64,000 bases of DNA from NCBI RefSeq assembly GCF_003448965.1, contig NZ_QRGC01000002.1, positions 62,001 through 126,000 on the forward strand. Direction: 5' to 3'. A model generated the notes under the pieces. The model did no database searches. It was not told where the DNA came from and was given only the letters and a program-made list of their open reading frames with translations. This document shows, in pieces, positions 25,004 to 33,759 of this stretch. The number at the start of each line of letters is the position of its first letter. The first letter of the stretch is position 1. Source of the stretch: Oceanicella sp. SM1341 (GTDB lineage Bacteria; Pseudomonadota; Alphaproteobacteria; Rhodobacterales; Rhodobacteraceae). A program made the position numbers and the translations under genes.

Positions 25004-25408
25004 ACATGGTCCTCCCGATGCGCGGCTCTTCTGAACGGGCCGTTTTCGCGGTCTGGCGCACAAACGATCTGTGCACCTCGCGGAAAAACTACTGGAGGGT
25101 CTTCGACCAAACAAGAAGAAATTCAATACCTTCTCTGTTTTGCATCTGCGTATTCCCTATTGCATTGCAACAATTCTGGCAGGTTGACGCAACGTCTCCA
25201 TGCGGGTTTCCGCAGCCGCCGTGCGGGGACCGGCAAATCGGACTGCGCACCTCCGCAGCCCGGCCCGGGCCCTGCCGGAACGCTGGCCGGCGCGCGCCGG
25301 GCGACGCCCGGAGGGCGCGGCAGCTTTGCCCTTCACCTTCGGGCGGAAAAACCCTAGAACCGCCCGGGAAACGGGCCCGGGCGCCCGGCAACAGATCCGG
25401 AGATCCTC
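25004..25408. other. Divergent control region between the sugar-acid operon and ychF
   Basis: No credible gene. The part from 25078 to 25200 is AT-rich compared with its surroundings and must carry the TRAP operon promoter. A near-centred palindrome TTGCATTGCAA lies at 25160-25170 and could be an operator for a regulator encoded elsewhere, since no regulator gene is next to this operon. The right half is GC-rich leader of ychF with the stem-like GGGCGACGCCC region. Confidence 0.4.
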
Positions 25409-26506
25409 ATGGGCTTCAAATGCGGTATCGTCGGGCTGCCGAACGTGGGCAAGTCGACGCTCTTCAACGCCCTCACGCGCACGGCCGCGGCGCAGGCGGC
25501 GAACTTTCCCTTCTGCACCATCGAGCCCAACGTGGGCGAGGTGGCCGTGCCCGATGCGCGGCTCGACACGCTGGCCGAAATCGCCGGCTCGAAGCAGATC
25601 ATCCCCACCCGCCTCACCTTCGTGGACATCGCGGGCCTGGTGAAGGGGGCCTCGAAGGGCGAGGGGCTCGGCAACCAGTTCCTCGCCAACATCCGCGAGA
25701 CCGACGCCATCGCCCATGTGCTGCGCTGTTTCGAGGATGACGATGTCACCCATGTCGAGGGCCGGGTGGACCCGATCTCCGACGCCGAGGTGATCGAGAC
25801 CGAGCTGATGCTCGCCGACCTCGAGAGCATCGAGAAACGCCTGCAGAACCTGCAGCGCAAGGTGCGCGGCGGCGACCGCGAGGCCGCCGACCAGGAGCGC
25901 CTGCTCAAGGATGCCCAGGCGGCGTTGGAGGACGGCAGGCCGGCCCGCACCGTGTCCGTGGCCGAGGACGACGCCCGTGCCTGGAGCCTGCTGCAGCTCA
26001 TCACCGCGAAGCCGGTGCTCTATGTCTGCAACGTCGACGAGGCCTCGGCGGCCACCGGCAACGCCCATTCCGAGCGCGTGGCGCAGATGGCGGCCGAGCA
26101 GGGCGCTGCCTCGGTGGTGATCTCGGCGGCGATCGAGGAGGAGATCTCCCAGCTCGCCGACGAGGACCGCGACATGTTCCTCGAGGAAATGGGCCTCGCC
26201 GAGCCCGGGCTCGACCGGATGATCCGCGCCGGCTACGGGCTGCTGGGCCTGCAGACCTACTTCACCGTGGGGCCGAAGGAGGCCCGCGCCTGGACCATCC
26301 CGGCCGGCACCCACGCGCCGCAGGCGGCGGGCGTGATCCACGGCGATTTCGAGCGCGGCTTCATCCGCGCCGAGACCATCGGCTACGACGACTACGTGGC
26401 CTGCAAGGGCGAGGCCGGAGCGCGCGACGCGGGCAAGCTGCGCGCCGAGGGCAAGTCCTACATGGTCAAGGACGGGGACGTGCTGCACTTCCTCTTCAAC
26501 ACCTGA
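25409..26506 (+). CDS. ychF: YchF/Obg-family ATPase
   Basis: A 365-residue universally conserved P-loop protein. Visible are the G1 loop GLPNVGKST (residues 9-17), the DIAGLVKGASKGEGLGNQFL switch region, a helical hairpin insertion (about 130-180), CNVDEAS in place of the usual NKxD, which accounts for the ATP preference of this family, and the C-terminal TGS domain (LQTYFTVGPKEARAWTI onward). It binds ribosomes and is linked to stress responses. It stands as a single gene. Confidence 0.95.
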   Translation: MGFKCGIVGLPNVGKSTLFNALTRTAAAQAANFPFCTIEPNVGEVAVPDARLDTLAEIAGSKQIIPTRLTFVDIAGLVKGASKGEGLGNQFLANIRETDAIAHVLRCFEDDDVTHVEGRVDPISDAEVIETELMLADLESIEKRLQNLQRKVRGGDREAADQERLLKDAQAALEDGRPARTVSVAEDDARAWSLLQLITAKPVLYVCNVDEASAATGNAHSERVAQMAAEQGAASVVISAAIEEEISQLADEDRDMFLEEMGLAEPGLDRMIRAGYGLLGLQTYFTVGPKEARAWTIPAGTHAPQAAGVIHGDFERGFIRAETIGYDDYVACKGEAGARDAGKLRAEGKSYMVKDGDVLHFLFNT

Positions 26507-26614
26507 GGCATCGGCCGGCCGGGGCTGCTCCCGGCCCCTCCGTCGGCGCTGCAATCGCGCGTGCCGCCTTCGTTGCGATGCGGAGGCCCGTTCCGGGCCG
26601 TTCCTGCTGCCTCG

Positions 26615-26630
26615 CCGCCCCGCGGGGCGG
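26615..26630. terminator. Palindrome between convergent ychF and HD-domain genes
   Basis: CCGCCCCGCGGGGCGG is a perfect 16-base palindrome just before the end of the minus-strand gene. A second hairpin (GGCCGGG/CCCGGCC) lies near 26518-26538. Either could end transcription from both sides, though no T-run follows. Confidence 0.4.
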
Positions 26631-26636
26631 GGCGCC

Positions 26637-27269
26637 TCAGGCGGGGCCCATCTCGCCCATCAGGGTGCGGAAGCGCTCGAGGTAGCCGCCGCGCACCACC
26701 GCGGGGGGCTGGGGGTCGAGCGTGACGGAGGCGATCAGGCCCGCGTCCGGCCGGCCGAAGAAGCGGCTGGCCTCGCCCTCCGAAAAGCCCGCGATCTGCA
26801 CCGCCTCGAGCCAGGCGGACAGCCGGTCGGCCTTCTTGATCTGCGCCTTCACCCGGGCGGGCAGCACCGCCGGCAGGCCGAAGCGCAGGTGGACGGCCTG
26901 CATCAGCCGGTCCTCCAGCTCGCGGTAATCTGCGCCGATCGTGTGCTTGACCGGCGAGATCATGTCGCCCACCACGTATTCCGGCGCGTCATGCAGCAGG
27001 GCGGCGAGGCGCCATTGCACCGGGGCCTCCGGGGCGATGAGGCAGAAGAACTCCTCCACCAGCAGCGAATGCTCGGCCACCGAGTAGGGCCAGGCGCCCA
27101 TGGTCTGGCCGTTCCAGCGCGCCACGAAGGCGAGCCCGTGGGCGATGTCCTCGATCTCGATGTCGAAGGGGGACGGGTCGAGCAGGTCGAGCCGGCGTCC
27201 GGAAAGCATGCGCTGCCAGGCGCGGGTCTTGCGGGGCAAAACGGGTTCTCCCGTGTTGTAAGCATTCAC
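26637..27269 (-). CDS. HD-domain phosphohydrolase (YfbR-like)
   Basis: A 210-residue protein of the metal-dependent HD hydrolase group. The metal-site pattern is visible as [12 protein letters not shown] (His), [20 protein letters not shown] (His-Asp) and [14 protein letters not shown] (Asp). Such short HD proteins act on nucleotides, for example as 5'-deoxynucleotidases, but the substrate here is not known. It is divergent from ahcY with about 90 bases between the starts. Confidence 0.8.
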   Translation of the reverse strand: MNAYNTGEPVLPRKTRAWQRMLSGRRLDLLDPSPFDIEIEDIAHGLAFVARWNGQTMGAWPYSVAEHSLLVEEFFCLIAPEAPVQWRLAALLHDAPEYVVGDMISPVKHTIGADYRELEDRLMQAVHLRFGLPAVLPARVKAQIKKADRLSAWLEAVQIAGFSEGEASRFFGRPDAGLIASVTLDPQPPAVVRGGYLERFRTLMGEMGPA

Positions 27270-27358
27270 TTCGCGTCACGACCCACGCCCGACATTGTCG
27301 GCCCCGGGGGAAGGTGGTAACAGGCCTTAGGATTCCAATTGTCTCGGAGGAGCCTTTC

Positions 27359-28750
27359 ATGTCCACGGATTACATTGTCAAGGATATCGGATTGGCCGAT
27401 TACGGCCGCAAGGAACTCGACATCGCCGAGACGGAGATGCCGGGGCTGATGGCGCTGCGCGAGGAGTTCGGCACCACGAAGCCGCTCAAGGGCGCGCGGA
27501 TCGCCGGCTCGCTGCACATGACCATCCAGACCGCCGTGCTGATCGAGACGCTGGTGGCACTGGGCGCCGAAGTGCGCTGGGCCTCGTGCAACATCTTCTC
27601 CACCCAGGACCATGCCGCCGCGGCCATCGCCGCCGCCGGCATCCCGGTCTTCGCCATCAAGGGCGAGACCCTGGCCGAGTACTGGGACTATGCCGACAAG
27701 ATCTTCGACTTCGCCGAGGGCGCCAACCTGATCCTCGACGATGGCGGCGACGCCACGCTCTACATCCTCATGGGGGCGCGGGTGGAAGCCGGCGAGACCG
27801 ACCTCATCGCCACGCCGACCTCGGAGGAGGAGGAGTGCCTCTTCGCCCAGATCAGAAAGCGCATGGCGGCGAACCCGGGCTGGTTCACGAAGCAGCGCGA
27901 CATGCTGCAGGGCGTCTCGGAAGAGACCACCACCGGCGTGCACCGGCTCTACGAGCTGATGAAGCAGGGCCAGCTGCCCTTCCCGGCGATCAACGTGAAC
28001 GACAGCGTCACCAAGTCGAAGTTCGACAACAAGTACGGCTGCAAGGAATCGCTGGTCGACGGCATCCGCCGCGCCACCGACACGATGATGGCCGGCAAGG
28101 TGGCCGTGGTCTGCGGCTACGGCGACGTGGGCAAGGGCTCCGCCGCAAGCTTGCGCGGCGCCGGCGCCCGGGTGAAGGTGACCGAGATCGACCCGATCTG
28201 CGCGCTGCAGGCGGCGATGGACGGGTTCGAGGTGGTGACGCTGGAGGATGTCGTGTCCTCCGCCGACATCTTCATCACCACCACCGGCAACAAGGACGTG
28301 ATCCGCATCGAGCACATGCGCGAGATGAAGGACATGGCCATCGTCGGCAACATCGGGCACTTCGACAACGAGATCCAGGTCGCGGCGCTGAAGAACCACA
28401 AGTGGACCAATATCAAGCCGCAGGTCGACATGATCGAGATGCCCACGGGCGCGCGGCTGATCCTGCTCTCCGAGGGGCGGCTGCTGAACCTCGGCAACGC
28501 CACCGGCCACCCGAGCTTCGTGATGTCCGCCTCCTTCACCAACCAGGTGCTGGCGCAGATCGAGCTCTGGACCCGCGGCGAGCAGTACAAGAACGAGGTC
28601 TACGTGCTGCCCAAGCATCTCGACGAGAAGGTGGCGGCGCTGCATCTCGCCAAGCTGGGCGTGAAGCTCACCACCCTCTCCAAGGAGCAGGCGGCCTATA
28701 TCGGCGTGTCCGCCGAGGGGCCGTTCAAGGCCGAGCACTACCGCTACTGA
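27359..28750 (+). CDS. ahcY: S-adenosylhomocysteine hydrolase
   Basis: A 463-residue enzyme that splits S-adenosylhomocysteine into adenosine and homocysteine, clearing the inhibitor of methyl transfer. It has the substrate domain ([32 protein letters not shown]), the NAD site [20 protein letters not shown], and the C-terminal signature ending [16 protein letters not shown] site 7 bases upstream fixes the ATG. I looked for an SAH riboswitch in the short leader and did not see one. A strong terminator follows. Confidence 0.97.
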   Translation: MSTDYIVKDIGLADYGRKELDIAETEMPGLMALREEFGTTKPLKGARIAGSLHMTIQTAVLIETLVALGAEVRWASCNIFSTQDHAAAAIAAAGIPVFAIKGETLAEYWDYADKIFDFAEGANLILDDGGDATLYILMGARVEAGETDLIATPTSEEEECLFAQIRKRMAANPGWFTKQRDMLQGVSEETTTGVHRLYELMKQGQLPFPAINVNDSVTKSKFDNKYGCKESLVDGIRRATDTMMAGKVAVVCGYGDVGKGSAASLRGAGARVKVTEIDPICALQAAMDGFEVVTLEDVVSSADIFITTTGNKDVIRIEHMREMKDMAIVGNIGHFDNEIQVAALKNHKWTNIKPQVDMIEMPTGARLILLSEGRLLNLGNATGHPSFVMSASFTNQVLAQIELWTRGEQYKNEVYVLPKHLDEKVAALHLAKLGVKLTTLSKEQAAYIGVSAEGPFKAEHYRY

Positions 28751-28770
28751 TCGCCCCCGCACGGGCGAGG

Positions 28771-28798
28771 AAGGGGCGGCCCGCGGGCCGCCCCTTTT
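28771..28798 (+). terminator. Intrinsic terminator of ahcY
   Basis: A 12-bp perfect stem (AAGGGGCGGCCC and its complement, 2-base gap) followed by TTTT, 20 bases after the ahcY stop. Confidence 0.9.
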
Positions 28799-28909
28799 GC
28801 GTTCATACCTCTGTAATTATTGGATTTTACCTATCAATTTCTTGCGGCGCGCGGGCAGATGGGCGATACAGATCCTGCGAGCCTAGAACGGGCGCCGCCA
28901 GCCGGGACG

Positions 28910-29208
28910 ATGCCGGACAGCTCTCTGCAGTTCAGGAACTGCAGCACAGGATGTCCGACGCACCACCTCCACAGGCTGACGGCACGCATATTCCCCAAAC
29001 GCCTCCGTCTCCCCGAGAGCGGATTTTCCAGAGCCGGGTGGCCTGCCTCTGCATCGTGATGCAGCGGCGCGCCGATCCTGCGCGGCCTTGGAGCACTGTG
29101 CGATGAGGATACGGGATACCCGTGGGAGCCGGCCGGATGTGTTTGCGCGTCTGGCCTGGTGGGGCGGCGGAGAGCTTCCTGGGCAGAAGCTCTCCGCCAC
29201 TTTATTTC
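28910..29208 (+). ncRNA. Candidate structured small RNA
   Basis: This stretch follows the ahcY terminator, has no convincing reading frame, and ends in its own intrinsic terminator. Upstream of that terminator are three self-complementary elements: CTGCAGTTCAGGAACTGCAG at 28925-28944 (perfect), CTGCATCGTGATGCAG at 29049-29064 (perfect) and ACGGGATACCCGT at 29111-29123. An AT-rich patch at 28800-28845 could hold a promoter, though I see no good -35/-10 pair. The boundaries are a guess. It could instead be an inert spacer that happens to carry hairpins. Confidence 0.3.
29166..29198 (+). terminator. Orphan intrinsic terminator
   Basis: A perfect 13-bp stem (GGCGGAGAGCTTC with its complement, 7-base loop) followed on the plus strand by ACTTTATTTCC. 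No plus-strand gene ends nearby, as ahcY already has its own terminator at 28771-28798. Confidence 0.7.
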
Positions 29209-29217
29209 CGGCACTCC

Positions 29218-29372
29218 GCTCGCGACAGCCGGCGGCTCGAAGGGAGCGCAACCCGCAGCCCGCAGCCCGAAGGGGCGCGACGGCCAGAAGCCCGAAGAGA
29301 GTGCAAGAGCCAGCGGCCCGACATCCGGCCGCCTGAAGGGGAGCGACAGCCTGCAGCCCGAAGGGGGAACGC
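29218..29372. repeat. Degenerate tandem repeat, unit about 25 bases
   Basis: About five imperfect units share the pattern C-CGAAGGGG-GCGAC-GCC-GCAGC (units start near 29237, 29268, 29292, 29332 and 29358). The core CGAAGGGG/CGAAGGCG resembles the cleaner 25-base array at 40202-40350. A hairpin GGGGGC-TAAC-GCCCCC follows at 29385-29400. The remaining bases to 29522 are GC-rich with no gene. Confidence 0.5.
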
Positions 29373-29522
29373 CCGCCTCGCCGAGGGGGCTAACGCCCCC
29401 GCAGCTCGGCGGGCGTGGCACCGGCCCGGGGGCCGTTGCCGGCGCTGCGCCCGGCGGGGGTCAGGGGGGGCGCCCGCGAGGGGCGGGGGCGTCGGGGTGG
29501 GCCGCCCGGCGCGGCCGGGCGC

Positions 29523-29942
29523 TCAGCCTTCGAAACCGCCCATGCGGCACAGGATGTCCCATTCCTCCGGGCTAACCGGCTGCACGGAGAGGCGGGAGTT
29601 GTTCACCAGGATCATCTTCTCCAGCCCGGGCGTGCGCTTGCAGTCCTCCAGGGTGATCGGCGTGGCGAACGGGCCGACGGCGCGGATGTCGACGCATTCC
29701 CAGCGCGGGTCCTCGGTGGTGCTGTCCGGGTGGCACAGGGCCGAGACCTCGACCACGCCCATGATGCGCTTCTCGTTCACCGAGTGGTAGAAGAAGCCGC
29801 GGTCGCCGAGCGCCATGGCCCGCATGTTGTTGCGCGCCTGGTAGTTGCGCACGCCGTTCCATTCCTCGCCCTCGGCCCCCTTGGCGACCTGGTCGTCCCA
29901 GGACCAGGTGCCGGGTTCCGATTTGAAGAGCCAGTAGTTCAT
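29523..29942 (-). CDS. EVE domain-containing protein
   Basis: A 139-residue single-domain protein of the EVE (PUA/ASCH-like) family. It starts [18 protein letters not shown] and has GVRNYQARNNMRAMALGDRGFFYHS, which are signatures of this family. EVE domains bind modified bases in DNA or RNA; the cellular role of the stand-alone bacterial form is not established. It overlaps the gpsA stop (ATGA) and is the last gene of a tsaD-gpsA-EVE unit. Confidence 0.88.
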   Translation of the reverse strand: MNYWLFKSEPGTWSWDDQVAKGAEGEEWNGVRNYQARNNMRAMALGDRGFFYHSVNEKRIMGVVEVSALCHPDSTTEDPRWECVDIRAVGPFATPITLEDCKRTPGLEKMILVNNSRLSVQPVSPEEWDILCRMGGFEG

Positions 29943-30832
29943 GTCGTCCCCTTGGATTCGCGCGTCAGCGGCCGGGCGAGAAGCTGCGCCATCGCCTCGC
30001 GCACTGTTATCTCCCCGGCGAGGAGCTGTGCAACCGCGGTGATGATCGGCACCTCCACCGCCTCGCGCCGCGCCAGCGCCAGGGCGGCGCCGGCGGTGGG
30101 CCGCCCCTCCTGTGTCACCGCCGCCGGGGCCTCGCCGCGCCCCAGCGCATGGCCGAGGGCGAAATTGCGCGACAGGGGCGAGTTGCAGGTGAGCGAGAGG
30201 TCGCCCAGGCCGGAGAGCCCGGCGAAGGTCTCGCGCCGGCCGCCGAGCGCGCAGCCCAGCCGGGTCATCTCGGCGAAACCCCGGGTCATCAGCGCGGCGC
30301 GGGCACTGTCGCCGAGGCCCGCGCCGATGGCCGCCCCGCAGGCGATGGCGAAGACGTTCTTCAGCGCCCCGCCCAGCTGCGCGCCGGTGAGATCGTCGGT
30401 GAGGTAGAGGCGCAGCGCCGGCGTGGAGAGGCGGCGTTGCAGCTCCGCCCCGGCCTCCGGCTCCTCGCAGGCGAGGGTGAGCGCGGTGGGCAGGCCGCGG
30501 GCGAGATCGGCGGCGAAGCCCGGGCCGGTGAGGGCTGCGAGCGGGCCGGCATGCCCCTCCGCCACCTGCGACTGCAGCAGGAGATCGCCGGGCGTGAGCC
30601 CCTTGGCGCAGAGCACCAGCGGCACGGCCGGGCCCGGGGGCAGGGCGGCGAGCACCGAGGCCGTGGCCCCCGCCGGCACCGCGGCGAGCAGGATGTCGCC
30701 TTCCGCCAGCGCCGGCGCGGCCCCCCGGCCGTGCAGCGCCACGGGCGCGCCACCGTCGCGGAACGTGGCGGCGAGGGCGGAGCCGAAGGCCCCGGCGCCG
30801 AGAATGTGGATCACGCCCGCAGGCGCGCTCAC
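29939..30832 (-). CDS. gpsA: NAD(P)H-dependent glycerol-3-phosphate dehydrogenase
   Basis: A 297-residue enzyme that reduces dihydroxyacetone phosphate to glycerol 3-phosphate for phospholipid synthesis. It has the nucleotide motif [33 protein letters not shown], the catalytic lysine in [20 protein letters not shown], and the substrate loop [25 protein letters not shown] start overlapping the tsaD stop (GTGA) is chosen. It is slightly shorter than the usual 330 residues, mainly at the N-terminal side. Operon with tsaD and the EVE gene. Confidence 0.93.
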   Translation of the reverse strand: MSAPAGVIHILGAGAFGSALAATFRDGGAPVALHGRGAAPALAEGDILLAAVPAGATASVLAALPPGPAVPLVLCAKGLTPGDLLLQSQVAEGHAGPLAALTGPGFAADLARGLPTALTLACEEPEAGAELQRRLSTPALRLYLTDDLTGAQLGGALKNVFAIACGAAIGAGLGDSARAALMTRGFAEMTRLGCALGGRRETFAGLSGLGDLSLTCNSPLSRNFALGHALGRGEAPAAVTQEGRPTAGAALALARREAVEVPIITAVAQLLAGEITVREAMAQLLARPLTRESKGTT

Positions 30833-31923
30833 GCCTTCGCCCCCTTGCGGCCCGAGCCGAGCATGGCGGCGGCCGCGGCGTCGAGCGGCCAGCGCGGGCG
30901 GGCGCCGAGGGCCATGTCGTCGGGCCCGCGCAGGCCGAGCTGCTCCAGCCCGGCCCAGGCGATCATCGCGCCATTGTCGGTGCACAGGCGCAGCGGCGGG
31001 GCGAGGAAGCCGAAGCCCTCGCCCTCGGCCGCACCGGTGAGGGCGGCGCGCAGCACAGCGTTTGCCGCCACGCCGCCAGCCACCGCGAGGGTGCGCGGTC
31101 CGTGCGCCTGCGCGAACAGCCGGCAGGCGCGGCGGGTCTTTTCCGCCACCACTTCGGCCACGGCCTGCTGGAAACCGGCGCAGAGGTCGGCGCGGTCCTG
31201 CACGGTGAGGCCGCCCTTTTCCGCCACGATCCGGTCACGCGCGCGGCGCACGGCGGTCTTGAGCCCGGAGAAGGAGAAATCGCAGTCCGGCCGGTCGAGC
31301 AGCGGGCGGGGGAAGGCGAAGCGGGCGGCGTCGCCCGCCGCGGCCTCGCGCTCCACCGCCGGGCCGCCGGGGTAGCCGAGCGCGAGCATCTTCGCCACCT
31401 TGTCGAAGGCCTCGCCCGGCGCGTCGTCGATGGTGCCGCCGAGGCGGCGGAAGCTGTCCGGGCCCTCCACGGCGAGGAACTGGCAGTGCCCGCCCGAGAC
31501 CAGCAGCATCAGGTAGGGGTAGGCGAGCCCGTCGGTCAGCCGCGGGGTGAGGGCATGGCCCGAGAGGTGGTTGACCCCGATGAGCGGCAGCCCGGCGCCG
31601 GCCGCGAGCCCCTTGGCGCACATCACGCCCGAGACCACGCCGCCGATCAGCCCCGGCCCGGCGGTCACCGCTATGGCGTCGACATCGGCGAGGCTGAGCC
31701 CCGCCTCCTCCAGCGCGCGCTCCACGCACAGGTCGAGCCGCTCGGCATGGGCGCGGGCGGCGATCTCGGGCACCACGCCGCCGAAATCGGCGTGCAGCTC
31801 CGCCTGGCCGGAGACGACCGAGGACAGGATCTCCCCCGCTCCGCCCGGCCGGCCGCGCACAACGGCGGCGGCCGTGTCGTCACAGCTCGATTCCAGTCCG
31901 AGGAGGGTCAGGGTCCGGTCCAT
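30829..31923 (-). CDS. tsaD: tRNA N6-adenosine threonylcarbamoyltransferase
   Basis: A 364-residue member of the TsaD/Kae1 family that installs the t6A modification on ANN-decoding tRNAs. It opens with [16 protein letters not shown], carries the metal motif [12 protein letters not shown] (HxxGH), the ASKHA nucleotide region [17 protein letters not shown], and ends with [18 protein letters not shown]. It is divergent from hemC with a 53-base gap and is followed by gpsA with overlap. Confidence 0.96.
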   Translation of the reverse strand: MDRTLTLLGLESSCDDTAAAVVRGRPGGAGEILSSVVSGQAELHADFGGVVPEIAARAHAERLDLCVERALEEAGLSLADVDAIAVTAGPGLIGGVVSGVMCAKGLAAGAGLPLIGVNHLSGHALTPRLTDGLAYPYLMLLVSGGHCQFLAVEGPDSFRRLGGTIDDAPGEAFDKVAKMLALGYPGGPAVEREAAAGDAARFAFPRPLLDRPDCDFSFSGLKTAVRRARDRIVAEKGGLTVQDRADLCAGFQQAVAEVVAEKTRRACRLFAQAHGPRTLAVAGGVAANAVLRAALTGAAEGEGFGFLAPPLRLCTDNGAMIAWAGLEQLGLRGPDDMALGARPRWPLDAAAAAMLGSGRKGAKA

Positions 31924-31976
31924 TGGTCGCTTTTGTCCGATTGCCAGCGCGTGCTTGCGCAGGTAACACCGCGGAC

Positions 31977-32909
31977 ATGACACCGCAATGCTCCCCCGCC
32001 GAGCCGCTGTGCATCGGCACGCGCGGCTCACCGCTGGCGCTCGCCCAGGCCGAGCAGACCCGGGACCGGCTGATGGCCGCTCACGGGCTGCCGCAGGACG
32101 CCTTCCTCATCAAGGTCATCCGCACCACCGGCGACGCGGTGCAGGACCGCTCGCTGGCCGAGATCGGCGGCAAGGGCCTGTTCACCAAGGAGATCGAGGA
32201 GGCGCTGCTCTCCCGCGAGATCGACATCGCCGTGCACTCGATGAAGGACGTGGCCACCCTGCTGCCCGAGGGGCTGGTGATCGACACCGTGCTGCCGCGC
32301 GCCGATGTGCGCGATGCCTTCATCTCCGCCCGGCATGCCTCGCTGGAGGCGCTGCCGCAGGGGGCCACGGTGGGCACCTCCTCGCTGCGCAGGCGCGCCC
32401 AGCTGCTCGCCGTGCGGCCGGACCTGCAGGTGGTCGAGTTCCGCGGCAACGTGCAGACCCGGCTGAAGAAGCTCGAGACCGGCGTGGCCGAGGCCACCTT
32501 CCTCGCCTGCGCCGGGCTGGAGCGGCTGGGGCGCGAAGGCCTCGGCACTCCCCTGCCGGTGGAGACGGTGCTGCCCGCCCCCGCCCAGGGTGCCATCGGC
32601 ATCGAGCGCCGCGCGGACGACGACCGCGCCGCCGCGCTGCTCGCCCCGATCGGCGATGCCGAGACCGCCGCCTGCGTGGCGGTGGAACGCGCCTTCCTCG
32701 CCGCGCTCGACGGTTCCTGCCGCACGCCCATCGCGGCGCTCGCGCGGCTGGAGGGCGGCACGATCCGCTTCCGCGGCGAGATCCTGCGCCCCGACGGCAC
32801 CGAGCGCCACGCCGCCGACTGGTCGGGGCCCGAGGCGGAAGCCGCCGCCGCGGCCCGGGCGCTGGGCGAGGCGCTGAGGGACAAGGCCGGTGACGGGTTC
32901 TTCGGCTGA
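31977..32909 (+). CDS. hemC: Hydroxymethylbilane synthase (porphobilinogen deaminase)
   Basis: A 310-residue enzyme that joins four porphobilinogen units in haem synthesis. Motifs: [46 protein letters not shown] with the catalytic Asp, [13 protein letters not shown], and the dipyrromethane-cofactor Cys248 in [10 protein letters not shown]. It overlaps hemD by 20 bases and begins a four-gene unit with mic60 and hemY. The ATG is immediately downstream of the short divergent region shared with tsaD. Confidence 0.95.
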   Translation: MTPQCSPAEPLCIGTRGSPLALAQAEQTRDRLMAAHGLPQDAFLIKVIRTTGDAVQDRSLAEIGGKGLFTKEIEEALLSREIDIAVHSMKDVATLLPEGLVIDTVLPRADVRDAFISARHASLEALPQGATVGTSSLRRRAQLLAVRPDLQVVEFRGNVQTRLKKLETGVAEATFLACAGLERLGREGLGTPLPVETVLPAPAQGAIGIERRADDDRAAALLAPIGDAETAACVAVERAFLAALDGSCRTPIAALARLEGGTIRFRGEILRPDGTERHAADWSGPEAEAAAAARALGEALRDKAGDGFFG

Positions 32910-33633
32910 TCTGCTCATCACCCGCCCCGAGCCGCAGGCCACGGCCTTCGCGGCCCGGGTGGCGGAGGCCTGGCCGGGCGCCTTCCGGCCGCTCATGATG
33001 CCGCTTACCGAGCTGGTGACGGAGCCCGCGCCGGTGGCGCTCGAGGGCGTGCAGGCGCTGCTCTTCACCTCCGCCAACGGCGTGCGCGCCTTCTGTGCGG
33101 CAAGCGAGGCGCGCCACCTGCCGGCACTCTGCGTGGGCGATGCCACGGCGGCCGCCGCAGCCGGGGCCGGGCTTGCCGCCGAATCGGCCGGGGGCGATGC
33201 CGCGGCGCTCGCCGCGCTGGCCGCACGGGCGGCCATTCCCGGCGGCGGAGACTATCTCTGGGTGCACGGCCGCCAGGCGGCGGGAGACCTCGTCGGCACG
33301 CTGGCCGCCGAGGGCATCGGCGTGCGCGAACTGGTGCTCTACGAGGCGCGCCCGGTGGCCGCCCCGCCGCAGGCCGTGGCCGCGCGGCTGGCGCATGGCG
33401 GCCCGCTGGTGGCCAGTTTCCTCTCGCCCCGGGCGGCGCGGCTGTTCACCGATCTCGCGCTCGCGGCGCGGGCGGCCGGCGCCGGCTGGGCGCTGGGCGG
33501 CGCCGCGGCGATCTGCATCTCGCGGGCCGCCGCGACCCCCCTCTCGGAGGCCGGTTTCGGCCGCGTCACCCTCGCCTCCCGCCCCGATGCGGAGGCGGTG
33601 ATCGAGGGGCTGGGACAGTTTGTCGGCCGGTGA
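32890..33633 (+). CDS. hemD: Uroporphyrinogen-III synthase
   Basis: A 247-residue protein of the poorly conserved HemD family that closes and inverts the hydroxymethylbilane ring. Seen: LLITRPEPQATAFAARV at the N-terminus, LLFTSANGVRAF, and the second lobe with VHGRQAAGDLVGTLAAEGIGV and FLSPRAARLFTDLA. A GTG start inside the end of hemC is chosen. Position directly after hemC confirms the identity. Confidence 0.9.
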   Translation: MTGSSADLLITRPEPQATAFAARVAEAWPGAFRPLMMPLTELVTEPAPVALEGVQALLFTSANGVRAFCAASEARHLPALCVGDATAAAAAGAGLAAESAGGDAAALAALAARAAIPGGGDYLWVHGRQAAGDLVGTLAAEGIGVRELVLYEARPVAAPPQAVAARLAHGGPLVASFLSPRAARLFTDLALAARAAGAGWALGGAAAICISRAAATPLSEAGFGRVTLASRPDAEAVIEGLGQFVGR

Positions 33634-33759
33634 AACCCCGCATCCGACTGGAAGAATTGTTGCCCCCGGCGGTGGGCTGACCTACCTTCGCCCCACAGGC
33701 GGATGGGTGCTGGCGGTGTCTGACCGCCTGCCAGAATTGCAGGAGGATATGCCGGTCCC

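Noticed and set aside
27270-27358. SAH riboswitch upstream of ahcY
   Set aside because: The 90-base divergent gap is short and I could not find the conserved SAH aptamer core.
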